Source: a virus
IMG/VR virus record: IMGVR_UViG_3300045967_000162
Coordinates: 1 to 25,481 of that record
Length of the DNA: 25,481 bases
Reading direction: 5' to 3' (one strand)
Both the position numbers and the translations under genes were made by a program. Below the pieces are notes generated by a model, which was not told the DNA's origin, searched no databases, and saw only the letters and a program-made list of their open reading frames with translations. Shown piece by piece: positions 7,100-12,951 of this stretch; the stretch's first letter is position 1; each line of letters opens with the position of its first letter.

Positions 7100-8035
7100 C
7101 TATTCCGCCCGCAACAGGAACCCCAGCTTTACCGCGGTTCGCTTGAGCTCGTCAATGTCTGTGTGCCGATAACCCGCTTGGGTCCGCGGCGAGGAATGGC
7201 GTAGTTGCCGCTGTAGTTCGAGCTCGCCCAAGCCGCCGACTTCGGCCAGCGTTGCCAGCGTATGCCGAAAGACGAGCAGCGTCACGCCCGGCACGCCGGC
7301 ACGCCGCCCCAACGCCTTCACTTCGTCGACGGCCCGACCACCTGGCCCGCCGCCCAACCAAGGCCGGCGCCGCCGCACCCCTGGAAAGAGCCAAGCCGAC
7401 CCACACTCCCGGCTCCACCCGCGGAGGACTTCGAGCACTGGCGCCGCCAGCGCCAGCCACGCGGCCGAGCTTGCCGTTTTCAAGACCCGCGCCCGGTTCG
7501 CTCGGATCGAGACTAGCCCCTCCACGAAATCGCAATCCCCGACTTCGAGCCCCAGCGCTTCCGACTTCCGCATCCCGGTATAGGCGAGCAGGTAGACGAG
7601 CGCCCGCCGCCGCCGCGCCCGCCACGTGACCGCTTCGGCGTCAGCTTGCGCCAGCACCCGCCCGAGCTCGTCCCGCGAGAGGTGTCTCCTGGAAGCCGCC
7701 GGCAAGTCGCCGGCAAGTCGCTCGCCTAACCAACGATCCGGCGAGCGCCACCGAAACGGCGAGCGCTCGAGCCCGCCGAACTCTTCGGCGTAGTGACACA
7801 CAGTACGCATCACCCGCAGGAGGGAGCGCACCGTTGCCGGCCGGCGCGGCCCGGCGAAGCGCTCGAGCCAGCGCGCGACCGCGGCCGGCGTCAGATCGGC
7901 CGCGGTCGCCAACTCGAGCGCGGCGAGCTCGCCGAGGACCTGACGCAGCTTGAAATACGTTGCCTTCCGTCGCAATGGCGGACGATAGAGCGCCAGCAGA
8001 TCCAAGCGCAGCGCGGCGAACGACACCGGCGCCAT
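7100..8035 (-). CDS. int: Tyrosine recombinase, phage integrase
   Basis: The protein has 311 residues from the ATG at 8035. A longer frame to 8137 runs into the att region and is not needed. An N-terminal SAM-like core-binding domain (about 5-90) is followed by the catalytic domain. Visible active-site residues are Arg156 in YTGMRKSEALGL, probably Lys186, Arg257-His258 in VFRHTLATLAE, His280 in QLRHSS, and the nucleophile Tyr289 in AGYRHTD. The first His of the usual H-x-x-R box is Leu254 here. The enzyme would integrate the circular phage DNA into the host chromosome. The tRNA-like att sequence lies 48 bases upstream, the usual int-attP arrangement. It makes the phage temperate, at least by potential. 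Confidence 0.9.
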   Translation of the reverse strand: MAPVSFAALRLDLLALYRPPLRRKATYFKLRQVLGELAALELATAADLTPAAVARWLERFAGPRRPATVRSLLRVMRTVCHYAEEFGGLERSPFRWRSPDRWLGERLAGDLPAASRRHLSRDELGRVLAQADAEAVTWRARRRRALVYLLAYTGMRKSEALGLEVGDCDFVEGLVSIRANRARVLKTASSAAWLALAAPVLEVLRGWSRECGSAWLFPGVRRRRPWLGGGPGGRAVDEVKALGRRAGVPGVTLLVFRHTLATLAEVGGLGELELQRQLRHSSPRTQAGYRHTDIDELKRTAVKLGFLLRAE

Positions 8036-8082
8036 TTGGGAACCCCCGTAAGATTCCCCAAACCCCCATCGGGAAGGATACG

Positions 8083-8145
8083 ACACCCGTAAAACGCTCG
8101 GTCTACGGAACCGAAGGTTTTTGGGTTCGAATCCCAACGGGTGTA
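8083..8145 (+). other. tRNA-Arg(ACG)-like sequence, probable attP core; cloverleaf without a D-arm
   Basis: Bases 8098-8114 form an anticodon arm (TCGGT, loop CTACGGA with anticodon ACG at 8105-8107, ACCGA). Bases 8121-8137 form a perfect T-arm (TTGGG, loop TTCGAAT, CCCAA). Bases 8138-8144 (CGGGTGT) pair perfectly with 8083-8089 (ACACCCG) as a 7-bp acceptor stem, and A8145 is in the discriminator position. Between acceptor and anticodon stems there are only 8 bases, so there is no D-arm, and the variable loop is 6 bases. Integrases commonly use the 3' half of a tRNA gene as att site, and this lies just upstream of int. I therefore read it as attP for a host tRNA-Arg gene. The matching 5' acceptor strand is unexpected. 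Confidence 0.7.
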
Positions 8146-8154
8146 TCGGTCACC

Positions 8155-8193
8155 CCCCCGCGGCAGGTTGTGGTAACATGACCGCCGCGGGGG
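8155..8193. repeat. 10-bp perfect GC inverted repeat next to the att site
   Basis: CCCCCGCGGC at 8155-8164 pairs with GCCGCGGGGG at 8184-8193, leaving a 19-base spacer. No T-tract follows on either strand, so it is a poor intrinsic terminator. It lies between the att-like sequence and the end of the replication operon. An integrase or accessory-factor arm site is possible, or a weak stop for minus-strand transcription. Confidence 0.5.
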
Positions 8194-8216
8194 TTCAACC
8201 GCCGGCGCGGGCGCTC

Positions 8217-8235
8217 GGAACTTGCTAGGTTGTCA
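8217..8235. repeat. 19-bp direct repeat, copy 1
   Basis: GGAACTTGCTAGGTTGTCA is found here and, without a mismatch, at 9987-10005. The two copies flank the two-gene replication block. This copy lies after the last replication gene on the minus strand and 182 bases upstream of the integrase start. A shared operator or promoter element is the likeliest use. A scar of module exchange is the alternative. Confidence 0.7.
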
Positions 8236-8249
8236 GAGCCCCGCGCCGG

Positions 8250-8561
8250 TTAATCCACCCCCGCCCACCCGCCTAGCTGCCGAAATTGCCGCGCCACCTG
8301 GAGCAGGCGGCAGCGATCCTCCACGAGCCGTTTCATAGTTCGCCGCCCCCACGCCTTCTGGGCCCGCCGCCCCCGCGGCACCGCAGTCTCGAACGTCGAG
8401 CACACCGAAATATCGCCGGCCCGTTGCTGGACGATGATCCGCTCGCCGAAGTAGAGCTCCGTCAAGAGCCCCTCGAGCGCGCCGCTCGCCGCCTCGTCGG
8501 CGAAACTCTCCATCCAACAAAGAAACATCCACCGCCACGCCTTTTGATCCGCTTCCGTCAT
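8250..8561 (-). CDS. Unknown small protein of the replication operon
   Basis: The protein has 103 residues. The ATG at 8561 overlaps the stop of the upstream replication gene (ATGA) and has AAGGGGG upstream; a longer frame to 8654 is only overlap. The N-terminus is Trp- and acid-rich helix (WRWMFLCWMESFADE), followed by GLLTELYFGERI and a basic C-terminus. I recognise no family. Coupling to the initiator-like gene suggests an accessory role in replication, in the position where lambda-like phages carry a helicase loader. It is far too short for P or DnaC and lacks a Walker motif. Confidence 0.5.
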   Translation of the reverse strand: MTEADQKAWRWMFLCWMESFADEAASGALEGLLTELYFGERIIVQQRAGDISVCSTFETAVPRGRRAQKAWGRRTMKRLVEDRCRLLQVARQFRQLGGWAGVD

Positions 8562-9958
8562 GACTCGCCCCCTTCCCTTGTTGCTTCCCGTTCCCGTTTC
8601 AACACTCTCTCCCACATCCGCCGCAACGCATGATCCGGCCCGTACTGGTCCCAATCGTGCCCCGCGGCGAGGACTTCCGCCGCCGGCTTTGCCCCCGGCG
8701 CCGCCGGCTCAATCGGATTGCCGCCGGCCCGCCGTTCGAGCTCGACACGCAGGCGATCGGCGAATTTCCGGCGGCGATCGCCCATAGGGACCGTGCGCCA
8801 GCCCCAGGCTTGCACGAGCGCCCATTGCCGCGCCACCGTATGGCCGTCGAGCTCGCGCCAACACTCGGGCGCATCCTCACGCGGCGCCGCCCCCTTCCGA
8901 AGCCACTCCGACTCCACCGCCTTAGGCCCTGGCCCCGAAGGCGGAAGCCCATTGACCCCCGCCGGCGTCGGCCGATCGGCGAGCGCCCGGCCCCGTTGGG
9001 CGATCGCCCACGATGGCCGCGCATGCCCCGTATCCACGACCGAACCGACAATATTAAGCAGCTCCGACCGCGCCTTCGTCCGCGCCAGAAGCGCGAAGGT
9101 ATTGCGCGCCGCCGCCCCCGTCTCGCCCAGCGCCGCACACAGCTCCGCGGCGAACTCCCCAGCGTCGGCGACGCCTTCCAGCCGCGCCACGAGCTCCGCG
9201 GCGCCCGGCATGCCCCTAGAACCGCCAGAATCGCCCGCCACGGCATCGGCCCTCCTGGAACGTGCCAGAACCCCACCCGCCGCGCGCAAAGCCCCTGGCG
9301 CCCCCAGAGCGAACCCCGAGGGACGATCCTCCCCAACGAACCCTGAACCCAGCCCGCCGCGGCGAGCGACCTCTTGTCGCTCGTCGCCGCGGCGCGGCGG
9401 TCGCGCGAAGTGGAAGCTTTCAGACGAAGAAGACGCCAGTGTCAGAGAAACACTGGCGTCTTCTTCACATTGGACGCTTCTTCTGTCTTTTCGCTCACAC
9501 CGCAAATGACGTGGGTGTGACACACTTTGGGCGCTTTGCGCAAACTTGGGACGAAAAAAACTGGAACAGTTTGCGTCTCTACTGACGTGGGTGTGACACA
9601 CCTTGGGCGTTTTGCGTCGACTAGGCGCAAGGTTCGGCCCCGGCGCCGGCACCCGCAGCACGCGCCGCCCGTAGCACCACCAACGCATGACCCACTCGGC
9701 TGCGACGAGCCACCGGAGCCACCGATCCCAGCGGCTTCGGCTCCACCCCAGGCGCCCGGCGAGCTCGCCGTTGGTGAGGTGCACCACGCCGCCGTCTTCG
9801 GCTTCGAGCAGGAGCACCGTTAGGACAGATAAGGCTTGCGGAGGAACCTGACCCACCGCCGCCCGCAGCACCCGCGCCAGGCGCTCGCCGCCCGGCGCAG
9901 GCGCACGCCCGGCCAACTCGCCGCCGCCGGCGAGCGCACGCGAAACGAATTGTGTCAC
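8558..9958 (-). CDS. Probable replication initiator with internal origin
   Basis: The protein has 466 residues from a GTG at 9958 with purine-rich AAGGGTTGAAGG before it. Residues 40-92 read as a winged helix-turn-helix: a VLTVLLLEA helix, LTNGELAGRLGWSRSRWDRW as the recognition helix, then the wing. A low-complexity middle section (about 110-245) has unusual Cys/His/Ser content because the DNA there carries repeats and a hairpin. The C-terminal section (about 250-466) is helical and contains W-rich segments (CWRELDGHTVARQWALVQAW). This plan, with a DNA-binding N-terminus, an origin within the gene and a C-terminal partner domain, is that of lambda O-type initiators. No polymerase or helicase motif is present. 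The role is inference from the domain and iterons. Confidence 0.6.
   Translation of the reverse strand: MTQFVSRALAGGGELAGRAPAPGGERLARVLRAAVGQVPPQALSVLTVLLLEAEDGGVVHLTNGELAGRLGWSRSRWDRWLRWLVAAEWVMRWWCYGRRVLRVPAPGPNLAPSRRKTPKVCHTHVSRDANCSSFFRPKFAQSAQSVSHPRHLRCERKDRRSVQCEEDASVSLTLASSSSESFHFARPPRRGDERQEVARRGGLGSGFVGEDRPSGFALGAPGALRAAGGVLARSRRADAVAGDSGGSRGMPGAAELVARLEGVADAGEFAAELCAALGETGAAARNTFALLARTKARSELLNIVGSVVDTGHARPSWAIAQRGRALADRPTPAGVNGLPPSGPGPKAVESEWLRKGAAPREDAPECWRELDGHTVARQWALVQAWGWRTVPMGDRRRKFADRLRVELERRAGGNPIEPAAPGAKPAAEVLAAGHDWDQYGPDHALRRMWERVLKREREATREGGES
9426..9466. repeat. Perfect 17-bp hairpin within the replication gene
   Basis: The arm 9426-9442 (GAAGAAGACGCCAGTGT) pairs without mismatch with 9450-9466, leaving a 7-base loop. 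It lies about 40 bases from iteron 1. A second, GC-rich, imperfect hairpin follows at about 9356-9395. No coding constraint explains a 17-bp perfect stem. Origin structure, such as a single-strand primase site or an initiator dyad, is the likeliest role. Confidence 0.8.
9507..9540. repeat. Origin iteron, copy 1 (34 bp)
   Basis: The repeat begins TGACGTGGGTGTGACACAC and ends TTTGGGCGCTTTGCG. It matches 9583-9616 at 32 of 34 positions. Inside it, GTGTGACACAC (9515-9525) is a perfect palindrome about a central A. The two copies are 76 bases apart, not a multiple of three, so they are read in different frames of the host gene. Their conservation must therefore act on DNA rather than protein. Confidence 0.8.
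9583..9616. repeat. Origin iteron, copy 2 (34 bp)
   Basis: This copy differs from 9507-9540 at two positions. The spacer between the copies holds an A7 run (9554-9560) flanked by an 8-bp inverted repeat, CGCAAACT at 9539-9546 and AGTTTGCG at 9568-9575. In this GC-rich genome that is a plausible DNA-unwinding element. Confidence 0.8.
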
Positions 9959-9986
9959 CCTTCAACCCTTGCCCGCCGCGCTGCGA

Positions 9987-10005
9987 GGAACTTGCTAGGT
10001 TGTCA
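9987..10005. promoter_or_regulatory. 19-bp direct repeat, copy 2, in the replication-operon leader
   Basis: The sequence is identical to 8217-8235. It sits 29 bases upstream of the initiator start on the minus strand, where an operator or promoter would be expected. The rest of the 206-base space between 9958 and 10165 holds no convincing gene. It includes an 8-bp palindrome GCCTAGGC near 10096 and a short AT-richer patch near 10020-10055. Confidence 0.5.
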
Positions 10006-10164
10006 CCGCGCGCGACTGAAAAGAAGGAAACCGACTACCCCCCTGAATAAAGCCGGCCTGGACACTCCCGAACTGTCTCGCCCTTCCTAGACCGCGCCTA
10101 GGCACAGAAATGCCCAAGCCAGCGCCGCGCACCCTATCGCCAACCTTCCCGCGTTGTCTAGAGA

Positions 10165-10527
10165 CTACTCGCCCGCCGCGGCCCCCTCGACATCGCCAGG
10201 CGCCACGTACCAACCCGGCGAGTCATGCCCGGCGCGGCCCCGGCAATAGAGCTCTTGCCCTTGGTTGGTCAAGACTCTATGCGAATGCCAGGTATCGCCC
10301 TGGCGCTCGCGAAGCGCCATCGCCGACCCGTGCCGCGGACACATCGGCAACCCATCGGCGTCACGTTGGTACTCGAGCGCCGGCCGCTCGAACCCGCCCA
10401 ATTCAAGGCGCCTGAAGACCCGGCCCAACGCTCCCGGCGTCAGACGCCGCAGATGGAATTCGAGCTCCACCGGGTAGCCGTTGACGCGCCCGTAAGTCTG
10501 GACCCGCAACCCATCGCCCGCTTCCAT
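10165..10527 (-). CDS. Conserved phage protein with zinc-ribbon-like motif
   Basis: The protein has 120 residues from the ATG at 10527 with AGGGGG upstream; longer frames overlap the divergent gene. The N-terminal half begins VNGYPVELEFHLRRL, the opening of a small alpha/beta domain. The second half has Cys63-P-R-His66 in LPMCPRHGSAM, then GDTWHSHRV, then Tyr-Cys95-Arg-Gly and DSPGWYV. I recall the pattern of CPxH, W-x-SH and YCRG followed by DSPG from small phage proteins encoded near replication or recombination genes. A structural zinc site made of these Cys/His residues is likely. The function is unknown, and single-strand DNA transactions are a guess from context. Confidence 0.6.
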   Translation of the reverse strand: MEAGDGLRVQTYGRVNGYPVELEFHLRRLTPGALGRVFRRLELGGFERPALEYQRDADGLPMCPRHGSAMALRERQGDTWHSHRVLTNQGQELYCRGRAGHDSPGWYVAPGDVEGAAAGE

Positions 10528-10573
10528 CGCGCACCCCCTGGAACCATAATGCACGCGCGGAGGCTTGCCGCTC

Positions 10574-10786
10574 ATGAGCCCAGCCGAGCTTGAACGCGCC
10601 TTCGAAGCCGCCCCCGTTCGCGACGTTGCCACAGCCCGCCGCCTTGGTATCGTATCGCATCACGCGCACGCTTTGGCGCGCACGATAGCCTTCATCCTGC
10701 CCGAATCGAATCCCGCCCGCGGCCAGGCGCTCGATGCGCTCTATGTCGCTTTCACGACCACGACACAGGCCCTCTACCGACGATGA
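10574..10786 (+). CDS. Small protein resembling Acb2-type cyclic oligonucleotide sponge (tentative)
   Basis: The protein has 70 residues from an ATG with a good GGAGG 10 bases upstream. The last 45 residues form two helices around a Pro-Glu-Ser turn: HAHALARTIAFILPES, then ARGQALDALYVAFTTTTQAL, then Arg-Arg at the very end. Acb2 and its relatives (T4 Vs.4 and short phage homologues) share this plan: a helix of small hydrophobics, P-x-S, an A-L-x-x-L helix and a terminal A-I-A-R-like end. They bind cGAMP-type signals to block CBASS. Resemblance is by eye only. The gene is transcribed divergently from the zinc protein and starts the accessory block that also carries an HNH gene. A small regulator is the alternative. 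Confidence 0.4.
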   Translation: MSPAELERAFEAAPVRDVATARRLGIVSHHAHALARTIAFILPESNPARGQALDALYVAFTTTTQALYRR

Positions 10787-10805
10787 GCATAAGGGGGAAG
10801 TCGCG

Positions 10806-11531
10806 ATGAACGAGCTGCTGCTAGAAGTCAAGCCGGATACGGTACCGATCTGGACATCACAATGTTATTACCGTGGCTTGTGGCGTCCAATCTCGTTTGC
10901 CATGCATCCTGATATTTATATAATGCGATTGGAAACGACAGATTGCCCAAAAGGCAAGGCTATCAAGCACTGTAATAGTGCCAACCCATGGGATTTGTGG
11001 CTGGAGTTTTCTGATATGATCCATCGACAATTGTATGAGTGCTACTATTTTGGCCTTACGATCAAACTGCCTGAATCGGCTCCAGATGAGATTCCTGAGT
11101 GCGTTTTGCCCCATCGTTTGCGCAATAGTGGGCGCAATGATCCCGATACGCCGCCCGCGGCGGTGTCACCAAAACCCCCCGACAAACCTCGACCCGGCCC
11201 GCCGATCCAGCTCGCCCTTGACTTCAAGGACGGCTCATTCTTTGCCGGCTATGGCAATGAATTCTCACGCCCGAATTTCTGGAAGCAGCGTCCCAAGAAG
11301 AGCGATGCCCATCAGCAATGGCTGTGGAAAGGAGTCATGAAACGTTGCGGTGGTGTTTGCGAGGCATGCGGCGAGAATCCGGCCAAGCTCCTGCACCATG
11401 TGACCTATGAGCGCTACGGCCACGAACTGCTTACGGATGTTCTCGGTGTTTGCCGCGAATGTCACGGCAAATTCCATCCCCAGAAGATCAAGCGGCCCGA
11501 CCACGGCTGCTACATGCAACGAGATTATTGA
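10806..11531 (+). CDS. HNH endonuclease with an uncharacterised, AT-richer N-terminal domain
   Basis: The protein has 241 residues; the ATG at 10806 has GGGGGAAG upstream. The HNH site is at 176-224: WKGVMKRCGG, Cys185-x2-Cys188, His197-His198-Val-Thr, Asp211, and Cys216-Arg-Glu-Cys219-His220. The two CxxC pairs make the structural zinc of the beta-beta-alpha fold, and His197 or His198 is the general base. Residues 1-100 are a Trp/Tyr/Cys-rich domain I do not recognise, joined by a Pro-rich linker (115-135). Bases 10846-11120 are visibly richer in AT than the rest of the genome, so that part was probably acquired separately. It could be a homing-type nuclease, a packaging-associated HNH or an exclusion nuclease. 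Its distance from terL argues against packaging. Confidence 0.75.
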   Translation: MNELLLEVKPDTVPIWTSQCYYRGLWRPISFAMHPDIYIMRLETTDCPKGKAIKHCNSANPWDLWLEFSDMIHRQLYECYYFGLTIKLPESAPDEIPECVLPHRLRNSGRNDPDTPPAAVSPKPPDKPRPGPPIQLALDFKDGSFFAGYGNEFSRPNFWKQRPKKSDAHQQWLWKGVMKRCGGVCEACGENPAKLLHHVTYERYGHELLTDVLGVCRECHGKFHPQKIKRPDHGCYMQRDY

Positions 11532-11535
11532 TGGC

Positions 11536-11565
11536 ACCGCGCCCGGCGTATTGCCCGGGCGCGGT
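11536..11565. terminator. Bidirectional hairpin between convergent genes
   Basis: ACCGCGCCCGG at 11536-11546 pairs perfectly with CCGGGCGCGGT at 11555-11565, an 11-bp stem with an 8-base loop. It lies 4 bases after the HNH stop and 11 bases before the stop of the converging gene. The following sequence is only mildly T-rich on the plus strand. A terminator serving both strands is the obvious reading. Confidence 0.75.
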
Positions 11566-11576
11566 CTTGCTTCAGC

Positions 11577-11888
11577 TCAGGCGCACTCCAGCACCTTCGC
11601 TCGCTCGGTAGTCGACAGGGACTCAACGCCGGCAAGCACATTGCCAACTCGCAGCCGCCGCAGCTCGCCTTCGAGCTTATGGCAGCGCTCTTGCAGCTCC
11701 AGATTCTCACGCAACGCGCGATGCAGCTCGCCGCCCTGCGCCCGCAATTCCTTGTCAACTTCGGCTTCAGCCGCCCTCATGGCGGCGATCAACCGTTGGA
11801 ACGTCTTGACCGTCCTGTCTTTGATCGGCAGCGTATCGCCGCGCAGCTCCAGCCCCGCGCGATGCAGCCCGTCTTCAATGATGCTCAT
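11577..11888 (-). CDS. Small coiled-coil protein
   Basis: The protein has 103 residues. The ATG at 11888 overlaps the upstream stop (ATGA). Residues 20-90 are one long predicted helix with heptads (LIAAMRAAEAEVDKELRAQ, then LHRALRENLELQERCHKLEG). There is no membrane segment, signal or catalytic motif. It is translationally coupled to a protein with features of phage/plasmid maintenance factors, so a partner in DNA binding or partition is possible. No family is recognised. Confidence 0.55.
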   Translation of the reverse strand: MSIIEDGLHRAGLELRGDTLPIKDRTVKTFQRLIAAMRAAEAEVDKELRAQGGELHRALRENLELQERCHKLEGELRRLRVGNVLAGVESLSTTERAKVLECA

Positions 11889-12565
11889 TCCGTCACCCCT
11901 TCCAAGAACGTCACCAACGCCGAAAGCGCGCCGATCAAACGCTTGACCGTCCGCGGATTCTCGTCATTGATGACCGCCCAACCATCCGCGGGAATGTCCC
12001 GCAGAACCGCCAGAACGGAGCGCTCAGCTCCAATCCTGTCTTCGAGGTAATCCAGGAGATTGCGCCCGCCGGCTTGCGGCGGCGGCGTCACGACCTTCGG
12101 CGCCGCGCCACGCTTCACGCCGAGATCCGCGTCGACGAAGCGCCGCACCGTAGCCGTCAACGTCGGCAGCTTGACGCCCCCATTCTTGGTGGCGCTCTTC
12201 ACGCTTTGCTCGATTGCTGCAATGGCCTTAGCTGCGACGCGCGCGGCTTGCCGCTTGTCGGGAATGCGCGTCAATTCGCGCACCGCTCTCTCAGACCATT
12301 GATACTGCACCCCAGGTGCAGTAGGCGCCGGCGGCAAACCGATCCTATAGTCCGCCGCCTTCATCAAGTGGTATACATGCCGTTCGGCGTACTCGAACTC
12401 GGCTTTGCAGAAGACCAGAAACGAATCGAACCCAGCTTCACGATAGAGCTCATCATCCCGAATTTCTCGAAGACTCATCCCCACATGATAGAACTCTTCA
12501 AGTCCCTTGCGAATGTCCCCCATGAGCTTTTCCAGGCGCGCTTTGCGCGCCATCACTTCACCCAT
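11885..12565 (-). CDS. Phage/plasmid maintenance-type protein (DUF3102/ParB-like N-terminus)
   Basis: The protein has 226 residues from the ATG at 12565. A GTG at 12568 is equally possible, and both are served by AGGGGGG upstream. Residues 10-75 show the pattern of a helical phage/plasmid domain often annotated as DUF3102 or near ParB: helix, VGMSLREIRDDELYREAGF, SFLVFCKAEFEYAERHVYHL, MKAAD. A second helical block (90-120, SERAVRELTRIPDKRQAARV) resembles the E-R-x-x-R-E-L-x segment that follows in that family. The remainder is linker and a C-terminal helix pair. I infer DNA binding in replication control, partition or lysogeny maintenance. The tandem repeat just upstream (12681-12761) is a candidate site for it. 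A CI-type repressor fold is not evident. Confidence 0.5.
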   Translation of the reverse strand: MGEVMARKARLEKLMGDIRKGLEEFYHVGMSLREIRDDELYREAGFDSFLVFCKAEFEYAERHVYHLMKAADYRIGLPPAPTAPGVQYQWSERAVRELTRIPDKRQAARVAAKAIAAIEQSVKSATKNGGVKLPTLTATVRRFVDADLGVKRGAAPKVVTPPPQAGGRNLLDYLEDRIGAERSVLAVLRDIPADGWAVINDENPRTVKRLIGALSALVTFLEGVTE

Positions 12566-12568
12566 CAC

Positions 12569-12951
12569 CCGGCCCCCCTAAGGTAGCGGCCCGCTCGCCC
12601 CATGCGAGCGCATCCAAAAAGCCGATATACTTGCCCCTGTCTCCACGTGCAAGCACATGATGCCCAAAGACATCCAATCCCCAGCCCGCGAATATGCCTT
12701 CATGATAACCCTACCACGACCAGCCCTCGAATATGCCTTCATGACAACCCTATCACGACCACATACAATCACAACAAGACCGTGGTTTTATACGTCAGAT
12801 GCCCCGCCCCTACCAATAGTGTATTTGACCGAAGAGGCGCGCCGGCGGTTTCTCACGCCCCATATCCCGCCGGCGCCAGCTTCGGCCGAACCTACCGTGG
12901 GTCCTTCCGGCGACCCCTAGACGCCCGACTGCCCGGGAACAAGGCGAAAAC
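12569..12951. promoter_or_regulatory. AT-richer divergent control region
   Basis: This 383-base stretch separates the minus-strand maintenance operon from the plus-strand packaging operon. It holds the 39-bp tandem repeat (12681-12761) and AT-rich promoter-like runs such as GGTTTTATACG near 12784-12794. I could not place a -35/-10 pair with good spacing. A GC-rich open frame from a GTG at 12819 to 12920 would encode 33 residues but lacks a Shine-Dalgarno sequence. A longer reading of the same frame from 12657 translates the repeat and does not look like protein. Confidence 0.5.
12681..12761. repeat. Two copies of a 39-bp tandem repeat
   Basis: Copy 1 starts CCAGCCCGCGAATATGCC at 12681 and copy 2 starts CCAGCCCTCGAATATGCC at 12720. 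Each continues TTCATGAYAACCCTAYCACG and then ACCA, with three differences in all. The copies lie between divergent operons, as an operator, iteron or partition site would. Confidence 0.8.

Noticed and set aside
8155-8193. GC hairpin considered as a rho-independent terminator.
   Set aside because: The loop is 19 bases and no T-tract follows on either strand.
8630-9509. Long plus-strand ORFs (238 and 263 residues) opposite the replication gene.
   Set aside because: They are Arg/Pro/Ser-rich antisense frames produced by GC-biased codons. The minus-strand frame has a winged helix-turn-helix, a coupled downstream gene and the iteron logic.
12657-12920. Plus-strand ORF of 87 residues covering the 39-bp repeat.
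   Set aside because: The repeat translates into a repeated EYAFM-type peptide with no codon bias and no Shine-Dalgarno sequence; the region reads better as a control element. Only the last 33 codons have phage-like composition.
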